From positions 248,001 to 312,000 of the forward strand of contig NZ_OZ244162.1 in assembly GCF_965216485.1 (NCBI RefSeq): DNA of 64,000 bases, given 5' to 3'. This document shows, one piece after another, positions 50,016 to 63,217 of the stretch (positions within the stretch are counted from its first letter, which is position 1; each line of letters opens with the position of its first letter). Below the pieces are notes generated by a model. It was not told the origin of the DNA. It worked only from the letters and a program-made list of their open reading frames with translations, and made no database searches. The position numbers and the translations under genes are program-made. The DNA is from Algiphilus sp965216485 (GTDB taxonomy: Bacteria > Pseudomonadota > Gammaproteobacteria > Nevskiales > Nevskiaceae).

Positions 50016-51449
50016 TCACGCCCACAAACCATGCAGATACCAGCGCAGGCTGGATCGGTCCTGATACACCCACAGTCGGGCGCCGGTGTCACTGGCCGCC
50101 ACGAAATAGTCCCTGCGTATCTCCTCGCCCTCCCACCAGCCCGTTTCGATACGCTCCGTCGAACCCATCAGCGAGGGGGAACCCTGCAAGGGTCTAGGCG
50201 GATCGAAGAGCCAGAGCGGACGATCCGAGCTCAGCGGTGCCAATGATGCGGAGGATTTTGTGGTGGGGTTCTGCCGTTGCCAAGCGCATTCGGGACGATG
50301 GTCGTCAGCGAGTCCCATTTCCCAGACTGCTTCATCGCCGAGTCGCGCAATTAGTCGCTCAACCGTTTGGCGCCAGGCTTCCTCTTGCGCCCTTCCGGTG
50401 TCAAAGAGGTCCAATTGCGGGGCATCCAGTGAATGAAAGCTGTCGCAGTGCAAAGCGATGGCCGTCACATCCTCGGGAAGCTTCAGCCGAGCAAGATGCT
50501 CGCGGGTCATCAGCAGCCAGTAATCGGCATCCCGCGCCGGTGCGGAAAGCCCTATCGGGAGCTGCGTGTCAGGCGCACTTGGATGCTCTAAAGTGATGCG
50601 AATGTGCTGAGCGGCGCGGTCTCTTGCGCGCAAATCGAGTGCAAGTGCCCCGAACAGGTTGCGCAACGGGAATCGCAGCCCTTCCGTAGAATGGATGCAT
50701 CCGTCAAATCGCAGCCGTTGTTCGAAGCGGCGCGGAAGGCGATGAGCAGGCTTAGTTTCTTTTGCGCGCCCGAGCAATCGATCCAGGTAGCGCGTCGTGT
50801 CCACATCGTATCGTCGTCCCAGTTGGTCACTGGGTACTGCAAAAAGGGCGTCACATTGCTCGATGCCCGATGCCCTGAGACTGTCTTTCACCCGATTCGG
50901 CAGACACAAGGCGGACACCGGCATGTCCTGCAGCCATTGACGGAGATCATTCATCGTTGGGATTGCGATGCCCGCGTCGTGCTGGGCGAGGAGACGGGCG
51001 CCTTCCATCGTGGGTGCGATGGCCAAACCGCACGCCATGCCGTACTCCGCGAGACTGCGCCGGGCAGCCTCCTGCACACCATCCAGTCCATCGAACAGCC
51101 GGGCACTGCGACCGACTTCCACCCAGACCGCAGCGTAACCCGCAGGGGCATCGATACTGGGTGCCTGATGGTCCATATGCACCGGTCCCCCGATGCAATG
51201 GCCCAAAGCCGCCAATTGCTGCAGGTATTGCGCTTCTGCCTCATGCCGGCGCTCAACAAATCGCAATTCTGGCCGCGCTGTTGCCACGGCAGCGAGATCG
51301 GCACCGGCAAATACGGGGGCCTTTGTGGCGACAATCCAAGCGCGCTTGCCCTGTCGCGTGATCACGGCCAGCTGCTCGGTATCAGGTAGCAGGAGGGCAT
51401 CCAGTGCCAGCCGCTTCGGCACGAGACACAGCCATTGCTGCCTAGCCAT
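50016..51449 (-). CDS. imuB: ImuB, inactive Y-family polymerase adaptor
   Basis: A 477-residue Y-family polymerase-like protein. The start MARQQWLCLVPKRLALDALL at 51449 overlaps the imuA stop as TGATG and matches the usual ImuB N-terminus; an in-frame ATG six codons upstream is possible. The conserved catalytic acidic residues of active Y-family enzymes are not evident near the N-terminus, in agreement with ImuB being a hub that links the sliding clamp to DnaE2. The central QYLQQLAALGHCIGGP and the C-terminal DYFVAASDTGARLWVYQD are family-typical. Confidence 0.92.
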   Translation of the reverse strand: MARQQWLCLVPKRLALDALLLPDTEQLAVITRQGKRAWIVATKAPVFAGADLAAVATARPELRFVERRHEAEAQYLQQLAALGHCIGGPVHMDHQAPSIDAPAGYAAVWVEVGRSARLFDGLDGVQEAARRSLAEYGMACGLAIAPTMEGARLLAQHDAGIAIPTMNDLRQWLQDMPVSALCLPNRVKDSLRASGIEQCDALFAVPSDQLGRRYDVDTTRYLDRLLGRAKETKPAHRLPRRFEQRLRFDGCIHSTEGLRFPLRNLFGALALDLRARDRAAQHIRITLEHPSAPDTQLPIGLSAPARDADYWLLMTREHLARLKLPEDVTAIALHCDSFHSLDAPQLDLFDTGRAQEEAWRQTVERLIARLGDEAVWEMGLADDHRPECAWQRQNPTTKSSASLAPLSSDRPLWLFDPPRPLQGSPSLMGSTERIETGWWEGEEIRRDYFVAASDTGARLWVYQDRSSLRWYLHGLWA

Positions 51450-52066
51450 CAAGCTGCTTGTAGCCATTGCCTACCCGCTTGACCTCCTCGGCATTTGTGG
51501 ATGGTGACTTTCAGGCGATCTGGCCCGTCCACGATTTCCAAACGCAAGGCCGCCGGAGAGGCCTGCGCCACCGCCGAGAGATCGCGATAGAGGACCCCAC
51601 TAGCATCACCCGCCTCCGCCGCGAGCTGAAGCTTACGAAGTTCCTGTGCTGTGATCTTTCCAGGCCAGCACAACACCGCGCTGAACCCGCCTGACCGCAA
51701 GGTCTGCTCGCAAGCCCACCGCGCCGCATCCTCAGTCTCGGGCTTGACAACCAGGAGCCTTGACAGGATCACGCCGGACTGCGCCAGAGCGGGTGCATAG
51801 GGCAGCAACGGGGGGCGAAGCAAGGCCACCCGGCCCCCGGCCTGGGTCAACCTCGCCAGCCAGGGGAGGACCAACTGTAACTCCCCACATCCAAGGCGTG
51901 GAATGAACACCTCGCTCAGTGAACCCACGGGCCAACCACCACCAGGGAGCAGATCGTCGAGCCCTTTGTGACCGGTCGACTGTGTACGTACCGACGCCTG
52001 AGTTCGTCCTTGCCAGAGCTGTGCGCGTGCCAATAACGGCGCAAGGCTTTCCGGGAGCTGTGTCAA
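51449..52066 (-). CDS. imuA: ImuA, RecA-like SOS mutagenesis protein
   Basis: A 205-residue ImuA. The RecA-like core LDDLLPGGGWPVGSLSEVFI (residues 33-52) and LVLPWLARLTQAGGRVALLRP are present. The Walker A position lacks the usual GKT, which is typical for this family in many gammaproteobacteria. It starts in an ATGA overlap with lexA and ends in a TGATG overlap with imuB. It acts with ImuB and DnaE2 in damage-induced mutagenesis. Confidence 0.93.
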   Translation of the reverse strand: MTQLPESLAPLLARAQLWQGRTQASVRTQSTGHKGLDDLLPGGGWPVGSLSEVFIPRLGCGELQLVLPWLARLTQAGGRVALLRPPLLPYAPALAQSGVILSRLLVVKPETEDAARWACEQTLRSGGFSAVLCWPGKITAQELRKLQLAAEAGDASGVLYRDLSAVAQASPAALRLEIVDGPDRLKVTIHKCRGGQAGRQWLQAA

Positions 52067-52665
52067 AGATGCTGCTCCGTCAGTCGCCGGACCACGCCTA
52101 CTGCGAGTCCTTCAATCACCATCTCGATCTTGCGGGGATCAACACTGATGACCGGAAAATCCGGGTTTTCTGGCAGGAGTTCCACACAGTCGGCCCGTCG
52201 ACGAAAGCGCTTGACCGTGACTTCGTCGTCCAGACGTGCGACAACGATTTGGCCATTGAACACGTCCTGGGTGCGACGTACGGCCAGAAGATCCCCATCC
52301 AGGATGCCCGCGTCACGCATCGATTCGCCCTGCACCCGAAGCAGATAATCAGGTGCAGGGGAAAACAGCTCTGCGGCCACCGGCACGTGACCTTCAATAT
52401 TCTCGATGGCCAGCAAAGGGGCACCGGCAGCGACTTTCCCGATCAGCGGCAGCCCCTGCGGTTCGGTGACTCGAATGCCACGCGCAGCGCCGGGAGTCAC
52501 CGAGATCACGCCCTTGCTGGCCAGGGCGCGCAAATGGGTCTCTGCTGCATTGGGTGAGCGGAATCCAAATGCGCGAACAATGTCTGCACGTGTCGGTGGG
52601 GCACCTTCTTCCGCGATGCGCTGCTTGATGTAGGACAGAATTTGCTGCTGGCGGGCGGTCAACAT
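52063..52665 (-). CDS. lexA: LexA repressor
   Basis: A 200-residue LexA. The winged-helix N-terminal domain (MLTARQQQILSYIKQRIAEE) recognises the SOS box, the cleavage site is Ala80-Gly81 in VAAGAPLLA, and the Ser115-Lys152 dyad is in GESMRDAG and VTVKRF. The length and motifs equal E. coli LexA. It is first in the mutagenesis operon. A perfect SOS box lies 13 bp upstream of its start, so it represses its own operon. A second lexA elsewhere is possible, since many genomes with this cassette carry two. Confidence 0.97.
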   Translation of the reverse strand: MLTARQQQILSYIKQRIAEEGAPPTRADIVRAFGFRSPNAAETHLRALASKGVISVTPGAARGIRVTEPQGLPLIGKVAAGAPLLAIENIEGHVPVAAELFSPAPDYLLRVQGESMRDAGILDGDLLAVRRTQDVFNGQIVVARLDDEVTVKRFRRRADCVELLPENPDFPVISVDPRKIEMVIEGLAVGVVRRLTEQHL

Positions 52666-52678
52666 CGCGCACCCCTGA

Positions 52679-52694
52679 CTGTACGTATATACAG
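52679..52694. promoter_or_regulatory. LexA-binding SOS box
   Basis: CTGTACGTATATACAG fits the CTG-N10-CAG consensus of the E. coli type exactly, with an A/T-rich core. It ends 13 bp before the lexA start and should give LexA control over lexA-imuA-imuB-dnaE2. Confidence 0.95.
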
Positions 52695-52768
52695 TATTCC
52701 ACTCCCATCGGCGTACGCTGTCAAGCGCTGCCGAACACGGGTTCTGTCACCCAAATCGCAGACAAAGA

Positions 52769-52795
52769 AAAAGGGCGTCCATTGGACGCCCTTTT
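52769..52795. terminator. Terminator between tRNA-Phe and lexA
   Basis: A perfect 12-bp stem (AAAAGGGCGTCC / GGACGCCCTTTT) with a 3-nt loop. In the minus direction it is followed by TTCTTTG, giving a T-rich tail for the tRNA-Phe transcript, and it isolates the tRNA from the SOS operon. Confidence 0.9.
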
Positions 52796-52805
52796 CTGAC
52801 AAACA

Positions 52806-52881
52806 TGGTGGCCAGGGAGAGAATCGAACTCCCGACACGGGGATTTTCAATCCCCTGCTCTACCAACTGAGCTACCTGGCC
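52806..52881 (-). tRNA. tRNA-Phe (GAA)
   Basis: A 76-nt tRNA with CCA encoded. The acceptor stem GGCCAGG pairs with CCTGGCC, the discriminator is A, and the anticodon loop within GGGGATTGAAAATCCCC reads GAA. T- and D-arm sequences (GTTCGATTC and AGCTCAGTTGGTAGAGC) are standard. Confidence 0.97.
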
Positions 52882-52890
52882 AATGCGCAC

Positions 52891-52896
52891 ATTCTA
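52891..52896 (-). promoter_or_regulatory. Possible promoter of tRNA-Phe
   Basis: TAGAAT on the minus strand, identical to the -10 hexamer of the rrn promoter below, ends 9 nt upstream of the tRNA-Phe 5' end. No good -35 hexamer is present at 16-18 bp, so this is tentative. The terminator further upstream makes independent transcription plausible. Confidence 0.4.
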
Positions 52897-52929
52897 GATG
52901 CTGCCTCTGACAAAGGCGAGGCCACAAAC

Positions 52930-52960
52930 AAAAAGAGCGCCCCGCGATGCGGGGCGCTCC
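52930..52960 (-). terminator. rrn operon terminator
   Basis: A perfect 11-bp GC-rich stem (GAGCGCCCCGC / GCGGGGCGCTC) with a 3-nt loop, followed on the minus strand by TTTTTG. It lies just after the 5S rRNA and should end the rRNA transcript before tRNA-Phe. Confidence 0.93.
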
Positions 52961-52972
52961 GGGGTATTAAAA

Positions 52973-53088
52973 CCTGGCAGTGTCCTACTTTCACATGGCG
53001 AATGCCACACTATCATCGGCGCTGAGCAGTTTCACTTCGGTGTTCGGAATGGGAACCGGTGGTTCCTACTCGCTATAGCCGCCAGGCA
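52973..53088 (-). rRNA. rrf: 5S ribosomal RNA
   Basis: About 116 nt. The 5' strand TGCCTGGCGGC and 3' strand ACTGCCAGG form the terminal helix, and the central TTCCCATTCCGAACACCGAAG segment is characteristic (on the minus strand). It lies last in the rrn operon, after the 23S. Confidence 0.95.
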
Positions 53089-53163
53089 AACTGGTTGGTG
53101 TACTGCCAAGAGGCAGTACACCCAATTCGGTCTGAGTCGAACGCTTGTAGCGTCATGTCTTAA

Positions 53164-56079
<2,916 letters not shown>

Positions 56080-56190
56080 TGAGGCCATGGTTACTTCTTA
56101 CGATATTTCGCCGTCAAGCACCATAAGACATGAAACATTCATGCTTATGCATGAACGTACTGCTATACAGTGTTCGACTTCAGACCTAAT

Positions 56191-56200
56191 TGTTAAAGAA
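56191..56200 (-). promoter_or_regulatory. boxA antitermination element in the 16S-23S spacer
   Basis: TTCTTTAACA on the minus strand, in the context GGTTCTTTAACA, matches the core of the boxA consensus TGCTCTTTAACA closely. It lies 130 bp upstream of 23S and would keep the Nus antitermination complex on RNA polymerase. Confidence 0.7.
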
Positions 56201-56248
56201 CCAGAGAGCGTCAAGCTCTCGAAAGCCTGATGGCTTTCGAGAGCCTAA

Positions 56249-56324
56249 TGGTGGAGCCAGGCGGGATCGAACCGCCGACCCCCTGCTTGCAAAGCAGGTG
56301 CTCTCCCAGCTGAGCTATGGCCCC
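56249..56324 (-). tRNA. tRNA-Ala (TGC)
   Basis: A 76-nt tRNA with CCA encoded. The acceptor stem is GGGGCCA / TGGCTCC and the anticodon arm CTGCTTTGCAAGCAG reads TGC. It sits in the 16S-23S spacer after tRNA-Ile, as is usual in gammaproteobacteria. Confidence 0.97.
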
Positions 56325-56346
56325 GGCGTCGCGTCTAACCCACGCT

Positions 56347-56423
<77 letters not shown>

Positions 56424-56504
56424 CGACGCGTGGCCCCGGACTATGTCCGGCTCTAGGCAAGTGACTTGTGTGGATGCTCCACGGCACGCGACAAAGCATG
56501 CTCT

Positions 56505-58042
<1,538 letters not shown>

Positions 58043-58185
58043 AACCTAAAACGGTTTTGCGAGGACAAACCTCGCGAGAGTTCGCACACAAGCTCCAATT
58101 ACTGCTTGGGCCGTGTTTGATACTCCAGTTTACTTCGTGGCTTTGCCACGAACCGGGAGCACCCACACAAATCACTTGCTTTTTT

Positions 58186-58197
58186 TCTTAAAGATCA
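58186..58197 (-). promoter_or_regulatory. boxA-like element in the rrn leader
   Basis: TGATCTTTAAGA on the minus strand differs from the boxA consensus TGCTCTTTAACA at two positions. It lies about 145 nt upstream of the 16S 5' end in the leader. Confidence 0.6.
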
Positions 58198-58246
58198 GGC
58201 TGTTGCGTTACCCCGTTGGGGTGCTTCGCGTCAGCTGGGAGGGCGT

Positions 58247-58274
58247 ATTCTAGGGGCTCGCACCGAACCGTCAA
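58247..58274 (-). promoter_or_regulatory. rrn operon promoter
   Basis: -35 TTGACG (58274-58269), 16-bp spacer, -10 TAGAAT (58252-58247). A long A/T-rich UP-element-like tract lies upstream (TCTATTTAAAAACAGGCACA and AAAAAAGAG). The downstream region ACGCCCTCCC is GC-rich as expected for a stringently controlled rRNA promoter. The 328-bp stretch between the 16S 5' end and tyrS holds this promoter, the leader and nothing else I can recognise. Confidence 0.85.
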
Positions 58275-58370
58275 CCCTATCACCCCCTCTTTTTTCTATG
58301 TGCCTGTTTTTAAATAGATCATTACAGTGAGATGACGCTTGCAACGGCTTGATTGCTGCAACTCGGCGCG

Positions 58371-59594
58371 CTAACCCGCCACCTTGACCAGTTCCACGAG
58401 GGCAATTTTTCGCTTGCCGACCTGCATCAGGAGCCGCTGGCCCGCCTCCAGGCGCAGCGCCGCATCTTCCACGCGTTGTTGGTCCAGCCGCACGGCCTTC
58501 TGCTTGATCTGGCGCTGCCCTTCACTATTGGAAGCGACCAGCCCCGCTTCGCGAAGAACCCAGGGCAAGGGCGCCCCGCCGGCGTCGACGGCAATGGTCA
58601 CTTCAGGAATCTGTTCGGGGAGCCCCTTGTCTCGGAACCGGGCAATGAACGCCTCGCGCGCACGCTCGCCGGCCCCCGCACCATGAAAACGGTCCGCGAT
58701 TTCCACGCCGAGCATCATCTTGGCGTCGCGCGGGTTGAGCCCCTCCTCAACCTGACGATGCAAGCGGGCCACCTCCTCCAGCGACCGGAAGGACAGCAGA
58801 TCGAAGTAGCGCCACATCAACGAGTCGCTGATCGACATGATCTTTCCGAACATGTCGTCGGCGGATTCGGTGACACCAATATAGTTGCCGAGCGACTTGC
58901 TCATCTTCTGCACCCCGTCCAGCCCCTCGAGGATGGGCAGCGTCATGCAGGTCTGCGGTTTCTGACCCATGACCGACTGCAGGTGGCGACCGACGAGAAG
59001 GTTGAACTTCTGGTCGGTGCCGCCGAGTTCCACATCAGCCTTGAGTGCAACCGAGTCGTAGCCCTGCAGCAAGGGATAGAGGAACTCGTGGATCGCGATG
59101 GGTCGCTGGGACTGGTATCGCTTATGGAAGTCGTCCCGCTCAAGCATGCGGGCCACGGTGTGCTGAGCCGCCAAGCGAATCAGGCCCTCGGTCCCGAGTT
59201 CGTCGAGCCAGGAGGCGTTGTAGACCACCTCGGTCCGGTCAGGATCGAGGATCTTGAAGGCCTGCTCCTGGTAGCTTTGTGCGTTGGCGATGACCTCATC
59301 CCGGGTCAGCGGGGAACGGGTTTCGCTTTTTCCGGTCGGATCACCGATCATGGCGGTGAAGTCGCCGATCAGAAAAAGCACATGATGGCCTGCATCTTGC
59401 AAGGTCCTGAGCTTGTTCAGTAGCAGGGTGTGTCCGAGGTGCAGGTCGGCGGCCGTTGGATCGAATCCGGCCTTGATGCGCAGGCCACCCACACCGGACA
59501 ACAGACGCTTTTCGATGTCCTCTTCCGGAATGACCTCTTCGGTTCCCCGAAGCAATTCCGGACGGCTGAGGGTTCTTGTTTTTTCGTCAGTCAT
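58371..59594 (-). CDS. tyrS: Tyrosyl-tRNA synthetase
   Basis: A 407-residue class I synthetase. The HIGH-type HLGH is at residues 52-55, the KMSKS loop appears as VQKMSKSLGN, and a C-terminal S4-like RNA-binding domain ends the protein (QQRVEDAALRLEAGQRLLMQ). The length and the motif KAGFDPTAADLHLG are those of the TyrZ-type enzyme found in Pseudomonas and others. It is divergent from the M23 gene, as in Pseudomonas. Confidence 0.96.
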   Translation of the reverse strand: MTDEKTRTLSRPELLRGTEEVIPEEDIEKRLLSGVGGLRIKAGFDPTAADLHLGHTLLLNKLRTLQDAGHHVLFLIGDFTAMIGDPTGKSETRSPLTRDEVIANAQSYQEQAFKILDPDRTEVVYNASWLDELGTEGLIRLAAQHTVARMLERDDFHKRYQSQRPIAIHEFLYPLLQGYDSVALKADVELGGTDQKFNLLVGRHLQSVMGQKPQTCMTLPILEGLDGVQKMSKSLGNYIGVTESADDMFGKIMSISDSLMWRYFDLLSFRSLEEVARLHRQVEEGLNPRDAKMMLGVEIADRFHGAGAGERAREAFIARFRDKGLPEQIPEVTIAVDAGGAPLPWVLREAGLVASNSEGQRQIKQKAVRLDQQRVEDAALRLEAGQRLLMQVGKRKIALVELVKVAG

Positions 59595-59752
59595 GGTTCA
59601 ACGCTGAAGTAACAGAGTAAGAATGGCCGCAAAGTGCTTGCAAACCCAGCGGTTTTGTGATTCCGTTAAGCATCAAGTCAGGGGCCATTGACCGCAAGAT
59701 GCTGCGGCGTTGGGGAGACCACGAGGCACCCGCCTCTCAACGAACAAGGGTT

Positions 59753-61210
59753 ATGTTCCGCGATTATAGTGTTCCAAGTCGGCCTCGCCGGCGCAGCGTG
59801 GGTGTTCATATTCCAGTCGCCGTGGTGATTGCCGGGGCTGCATTGATCGCCTTGGTCACACGTCCGGGCGACGCCTATCGGCACGAACCCGTTGAACTTA
59901 CTCCCCTTCGTGCTGACATCGGAATCCTGCCAGCGGATGCTGCGGACTTTGCACTGCGTTGGGACACACCCGCTTCCGGCGGTGATGACGCGCCGGACAC
60001 CCCCATTGTCATGACCGACCCGGTTGGCGCCTACGGCCTGCGCGCGGCCAGTGTGACCCCCGCGGATGTGGCGGACGCCTCGCCTCCCGCAGAGCAGTGG
60101 GATGTCATCGAGGTCGAAAGAGGCCAGACCCTGTCCGGCGCCTTCGATCAGCTGGGTCTGGGACCCAGCCAGTGGCTGCCGCTGCTGCAACTGGACAACG
60201 ACGAGATCGGCCGCCTGGAGCGCCTGCGTGAAGGCGATGTGCTCAAGGTGCGGCGCGATGGCGAACGGCTTGCCGAGCTCCGGCTGAAGATCGACGAATT
60301 CAAGACCCTGCAGATCGAGCAGGGGCCCGACGGCCTTGAAGCCACCACCCTCACCGCAGACATCGAACGGCGGCAAGCCTTTGCCTACGGCACCATCGAC
60401 TCCTCGCTCTTCCTGTCGGGCAAGGCCGCTGGCATGTCGGACCGGCTGATCATGTCGATGGTGCAGGTCCTCGCCTATGACGTTGACTTCGCCTACGACC
60501 TGCGGGAGGGCGACCGCTTCTCCGTGCTCTACGAGGAGCTGTATCGCGACGGGGAGAAACTGCGCGATGGCGACATCCTCGCGGTGGAGTTCATCAACCG
60601 GGACCGCACGGTGCAGGCCTTCCGCTTCGAGGATGACAAGGGGCGCGCCAGCTACTACCGCCCGGACGGCGAGGCGGTCAAGACTGCCTTCCTGCGCAAC
60701 CCACTGAATGTTTTCCGCATCAGCTCGCACTTCAATCTGAATCGCCGCCATCCAGTACTTAACACCATTCGCGCCCACCGCGGCACGGATTACGCCGCGC
60801 CGCACGGCACGCCCATCCGGAGCACGGGCGATGGCAAGGTGGTCTTTGCCGGTCACCAGGGCGGCTTCGGCCGCGTCGTCATCATTCGACACGGCGGCAC
60901 CTATCAGACCAAGTACGCGCACATGTCCCGCTTCCGTTCGGGTATCCGCACCGGGGCCCACGTGCGCCAGGGACAGGTGATTGGCTATGTTGGCAGCAGT
61001 GGGCTGGCCACCGGCCCCCACCTGCATTTCGAATTCCTGGTCAACGGCGTCCACCGCGACCCGCTGAAGGTGCCGTTGCCCCGAAGCGAACCGGTTCCCA
61101 AGGCGCAGATGGCGGCGTTCAAGGCGCAGACCGAAGCCTATATCGCGCGTCTGGAAAGCCTGCGGGAGACCTTCACCGCAGACGCCTCGGACAGTACGGC
61201 CATTCGTTAG
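59753..61210 (+). CDS. M23-family peptidoglycan endopeptidase
   Basis: A 485-residue protein from the start MFRDYSVPSRPRRRSVGVHI at 59753; in-frame starts at 59657 (GTG) and 59699 are possible. One membrane anchor lies near residues 15-33 (VGVHIPVAVVIAGAALIALV). An OapA/LysM-like region follows at about 115-175 (IEVERGQTLSGAFDQLGLGP). A central helical domain and a C-terminal LytM domain with HRGTDYAAP and the metal motif HLHFE complete it. It resembles MepM/ShyA-type D,D-endopeptidases that cut cross-links during growth. The anmK gene begins 5 nt later, which links wall cutting with recycling. Confidence 0.92.
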   Translation: MFRDYSVPSRPRRRSVGVHIPVAVVIAGAALIALVTRPGDAYRHEPVELTPLRADIGILPADAADFALRWDTPASGGDDAPDTPIVMTDPVGAYGLRAASVTPADVADASPPAEQWDVIEVERGQTLSGAFDQLGLGPSQWLPLLQLDNDEIGRLERLREGDVLKVRRDGERLAELRLKIDEFKTLQIEQGPDGLEATTLTADIERRQAFAYGTIDSSLFLSGKAAGMSDRLIMSMVQVLAYDVDFAYDLREGDRFSVLYEELYRDGEKLRDGDILAVEFINRDRTVQAFRFEDDKGRASYYRPDGEAVKTAFLRNPLNVFRISSHFNLNRRHPVLNTIRAHRGTDYAAPHGTPIRSTGDGKVVFAGHQGGFGRVVIIRHGGTYQTKYAHMSRFRSGIRTGAHVRQGQVIGYVGSSGLATGPHLHFEFLVNGVHRDPLKVPLPRSEPVPKAQMAAFKAQTEAYIARLESLRETFTADASDSTAIR

Positions 61211-61215
61211 CAGCT

Positions 61216-62334
61216 ATGGCGTCGCCCCGGCTGGCAATGGGCCTGATGTCGGGGACAAGCGCCGACGGCATCGACGCCGTCGTGCTGCGCATCGCCCCGG
61301 AAGGCGCGATGCGCATCGTCGGACACCATTTCCTGCCTTACCCTGACAGCCTGCGCAATGCGCTGCTGGACTTCGGGAGCGAAGAGCACCGCATTTCGGC
61401 CCGAGACATGGCTGCGCTGGACGGGCGCGTTGGCGACCTCTACGCCGAGGCCGCACAAGCGTTGTGCGCGCGCTGTGCTGAAGCTGAGCAGGCCGAAGTC
61501 ATCGGCATGCACGGCCAGACGGTGTGCCACACACCCCCCGATAACTCCACGCAGATCGGCAACCCCGCCCGGCTGCTGGCAGCGCTCGGGCGTCCGGTGG
61601 TGGCTGACTTCCGCCGCGCCGATATGGCCTTTGGCGGACAGGGAGCGCCGCTGGCGCCACTCTTTCACCAGGCAGCCTTTGCCTCGCCCACGCACTGGCG
61701 CGCAGTGATCAACCTGGGCGGCATCGCCAACATCAGCTGGCTCCCGCCACGGAGCAGCGGCGAATTACAGGGCTACGACACCGGGCCCGCCAACGGGCTC
61801 ATGGACGCTTGGTTCAGCCAGCATCACACAGCGCCGGGATTCGACCGCAACGGCGCCTGGGCACGCTCTGGCACCATCCTGGCGCCGCTACTGGAACAAT
61901 GGTTGGGCGACCCCTTCTTCCAGCAAGCACCGCCCAAAAGCACCGGGCGCGGTACTTTCCACCTGGATCGCGTTTTCGCACTGGGCGCACCGGATGAGAC
62001 TAGCGCGCCCGAGGACGTGCAACGCACGCTGCTGGAGCTGACCGTGCGCAGCGTGGTGAAAGCCGTGAACGACACGGACACCACCCCGGACCGCGTTTTG
62101 CTGTGCGGGGGCGGCGCCTACAACACCTTTCTGGTAGAGCGGCTCAGCGCGCACCTCGCACCAATACCGGTACTACCCACCGGCGAGGCGGGTATCGCAG
62201 TAGAGCACGTTGAAGCCGCAGCGATGGCGTGGCTGGCCTTGCGTCGACTGGACGGACTTCCAGGAGCGGCGGCTTCCGTCACCGGCGCAAGGTGCGATGC
62301 CGTGTGCGGCGCGCTGTACGCCCCTCCGGTCTAG
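61216..62334 (+). CDS. anmK: Anhydro-N-acetylmuramic acid kinase
   Basis: A 372-residue kinase. The N-terminal GLMSGTSADGIDAVVL is diagnostic. Further motifs are GMHGQTVCHTPP, VVADFRRADMAFGGQGAPLAP and LCGGGAYN. It phosphorylates and opens the anhydro-sugar released by lytic transglycosylases in peptidoglycan recycling. It starts 5 nt after the M23 peptidase gene and overlaps erpA convergently by 4 bp. Confidence 0.97.
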   Translation: MASPRLAMGLMSGTSADGIDAVVLRIAPEGAMRIVGHHFLPYPDSLRNALLDFGSEEHRISARDMAALDGRVGDLYAEAAQALCARCAEAEQAEVIGMHGQTVCHTPPDNSTQIGNPARLLAALGRPVVADFRRADMAFGGQGAPLAPLFHQAAFASPTHWRAVINLGGIANISWLPPRSSGELQGYDTGPANGLMDAWFSQHHTAPGFDRNGAWARSGTILAPLLEQWLGDPFFQQAPPKSTGRGTFHLDRVFALGAPDETSAPEDVQRTLLELTVRSVVKAVNDTDTTPDRVLLCGGGAYNTFLVERLSAHLAPIPVLPTGEAGIAVEHVEAAAMAWLALRRLDGLPGAAASVTGARCDAVCGALYAPPV

Positions 62335-62681
62335 ACCGAGAAGGAGTTGCCGCAGCCGCAACTGGTCTTCGCGTTGGGGTTGCGAATCACGAACTGGGCG
62401 CCTTCGACATCCTCGCGGTAGTCGATTTCCGCGCCACTCAGGTATTGCACGCTCATCGGATCCACCAGCAAGGTCACCCCGCATCGCTCGACGACCGTAT
62501 CGTCATCTTCCTGCGATTCGTCGAAGGTGAAGCCGTACTGGAACCCTGAGCAGCCGCCTCCGGTCACGAAGACCCGCAACTTGAGGGCGTCGTTGTTCTC
62601 TTCCTCGATCAGCCCCTTGACTTTCAGGGCCGCGGGCTCGGTGAAGACAAGCGGGTGTTGGGTTTCTTGGATTTCAGCCAT
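62331..62681 (-). CDS. erpA: Iron-sulfur cluster insertion protein ErpA
   Basis: A 116-residue A-type carrier from the start MAEIQETQHPLVFTEPAALK at 62681; an ATG four codons upstream is possible. The three cluster-binding cysteines are in GGGCSGFQYGF and TSCGCGNSF. It transfers Fe-S clusters to apo-proteins. It shares its strand with bactofilin and the coiled-coil protein and lies 23 nt after the bactofilin stop. Confidence 0.96.
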   Translation of the reverse strand: MAEIQETQHPLVFTEPAALKVKGLIEEENNDALKLRVFVTGGGCSGFQYGFTFDESQEDDDTVVERCGVTLLVDPMSVQYLSGAEIDYREDVEGAQFVIRNPNAKTSCGCGNSFSV

Positions 62682-62704
62682 AGTGCGCTCCACAGATAGG
62701 GAAA

Positions 62705-63214
62705 TTAGACCGTGGACGAAGCCGATGCGTTCTTCGCGCTGCCGTCCGTGTCGCCGATGTCGTGACTATCGGAGCGCGATGCTTCGGTACGCGAGAAGCT
62801 GGTGACGGTGCCGGTTGATTCTGCTGATTCGACTTCGTGCACCATCTGGCCATTCACCGTAGCACCGCTGGCCATTTCCATGGTCTTGTAATGCACGTTG
62901 CCCACCACGCGGGCACAGCTGTTCAGGGTGAGGCGTCCCATCGCGTGCACATCGCCGTGCACCGATCCGTTGATGATGACGTTGGCGACGTAGACATCGC
63001 CTTCGATACTGCCCGACTCGCTCACCGACAGCACGGCTTCCTTGTCCGAACCGGCACTGACCTTGCCCTTGACGACGCCGTCGACATGAAGCCCGCCCTT
63101 GAAATTGACATCCCCCAGCAGTTCAGTCTGCCGGCCGACCAGTGTGTCGACCGCGCCGCCGGAGCCACCCTGGCTACCGCCCTGCACGGGTTTTCCTTTC
63201 TGCTTGCTGAGCAT
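62705..63214 (-). CDS. Bactofilin (polymer-forming cytoskeletal protein)
   Basis: A 169-residue bactofilin. The beta-helical core at about residues 25-130 shows regular glycine-bearing repeats (LLGDVNFKGGLHVDGVVKGK, SIEGDVYVANVIINGSVHGD). The short N-terminus and Ser/Thr/Asp-rich C-terminal tail are typical. Bactofilins form membrane-associated filaments that localise wall enzymes. Its start lies 3 nt after the stop of the membrane coiled-coil gene, so the two are made together. In other species an M23 peptidase next to bactofilin works with it in shape control. Confidence 0.93.
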   Translation of the reverse strand: MLSKQKGKPVQGGSQGGSGGAVDTLVGRQTELLGDVNFKGGLHVDGVVKGKVSAGSDKEAVLSVSESGSIEGDVYVANVIINGSVHGDVHAMGRLTLNSCARVVGNVHYKTMEMASGATVNGQMVHEVESAESTGTVTSFSRTEASRSDSHDIGDTDGSAKNASASSTV

Positions 63215-63217
63215 GCA

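Noticed and set aside
52930..53088. CRISPR repeat or attachment site at the tRNA-Phe end
   Set aside because: tRNA genes are common integration sites, but no direct repeat of the tRNA 3' end, integrase or spacer array is present; the hairpins are terminators.
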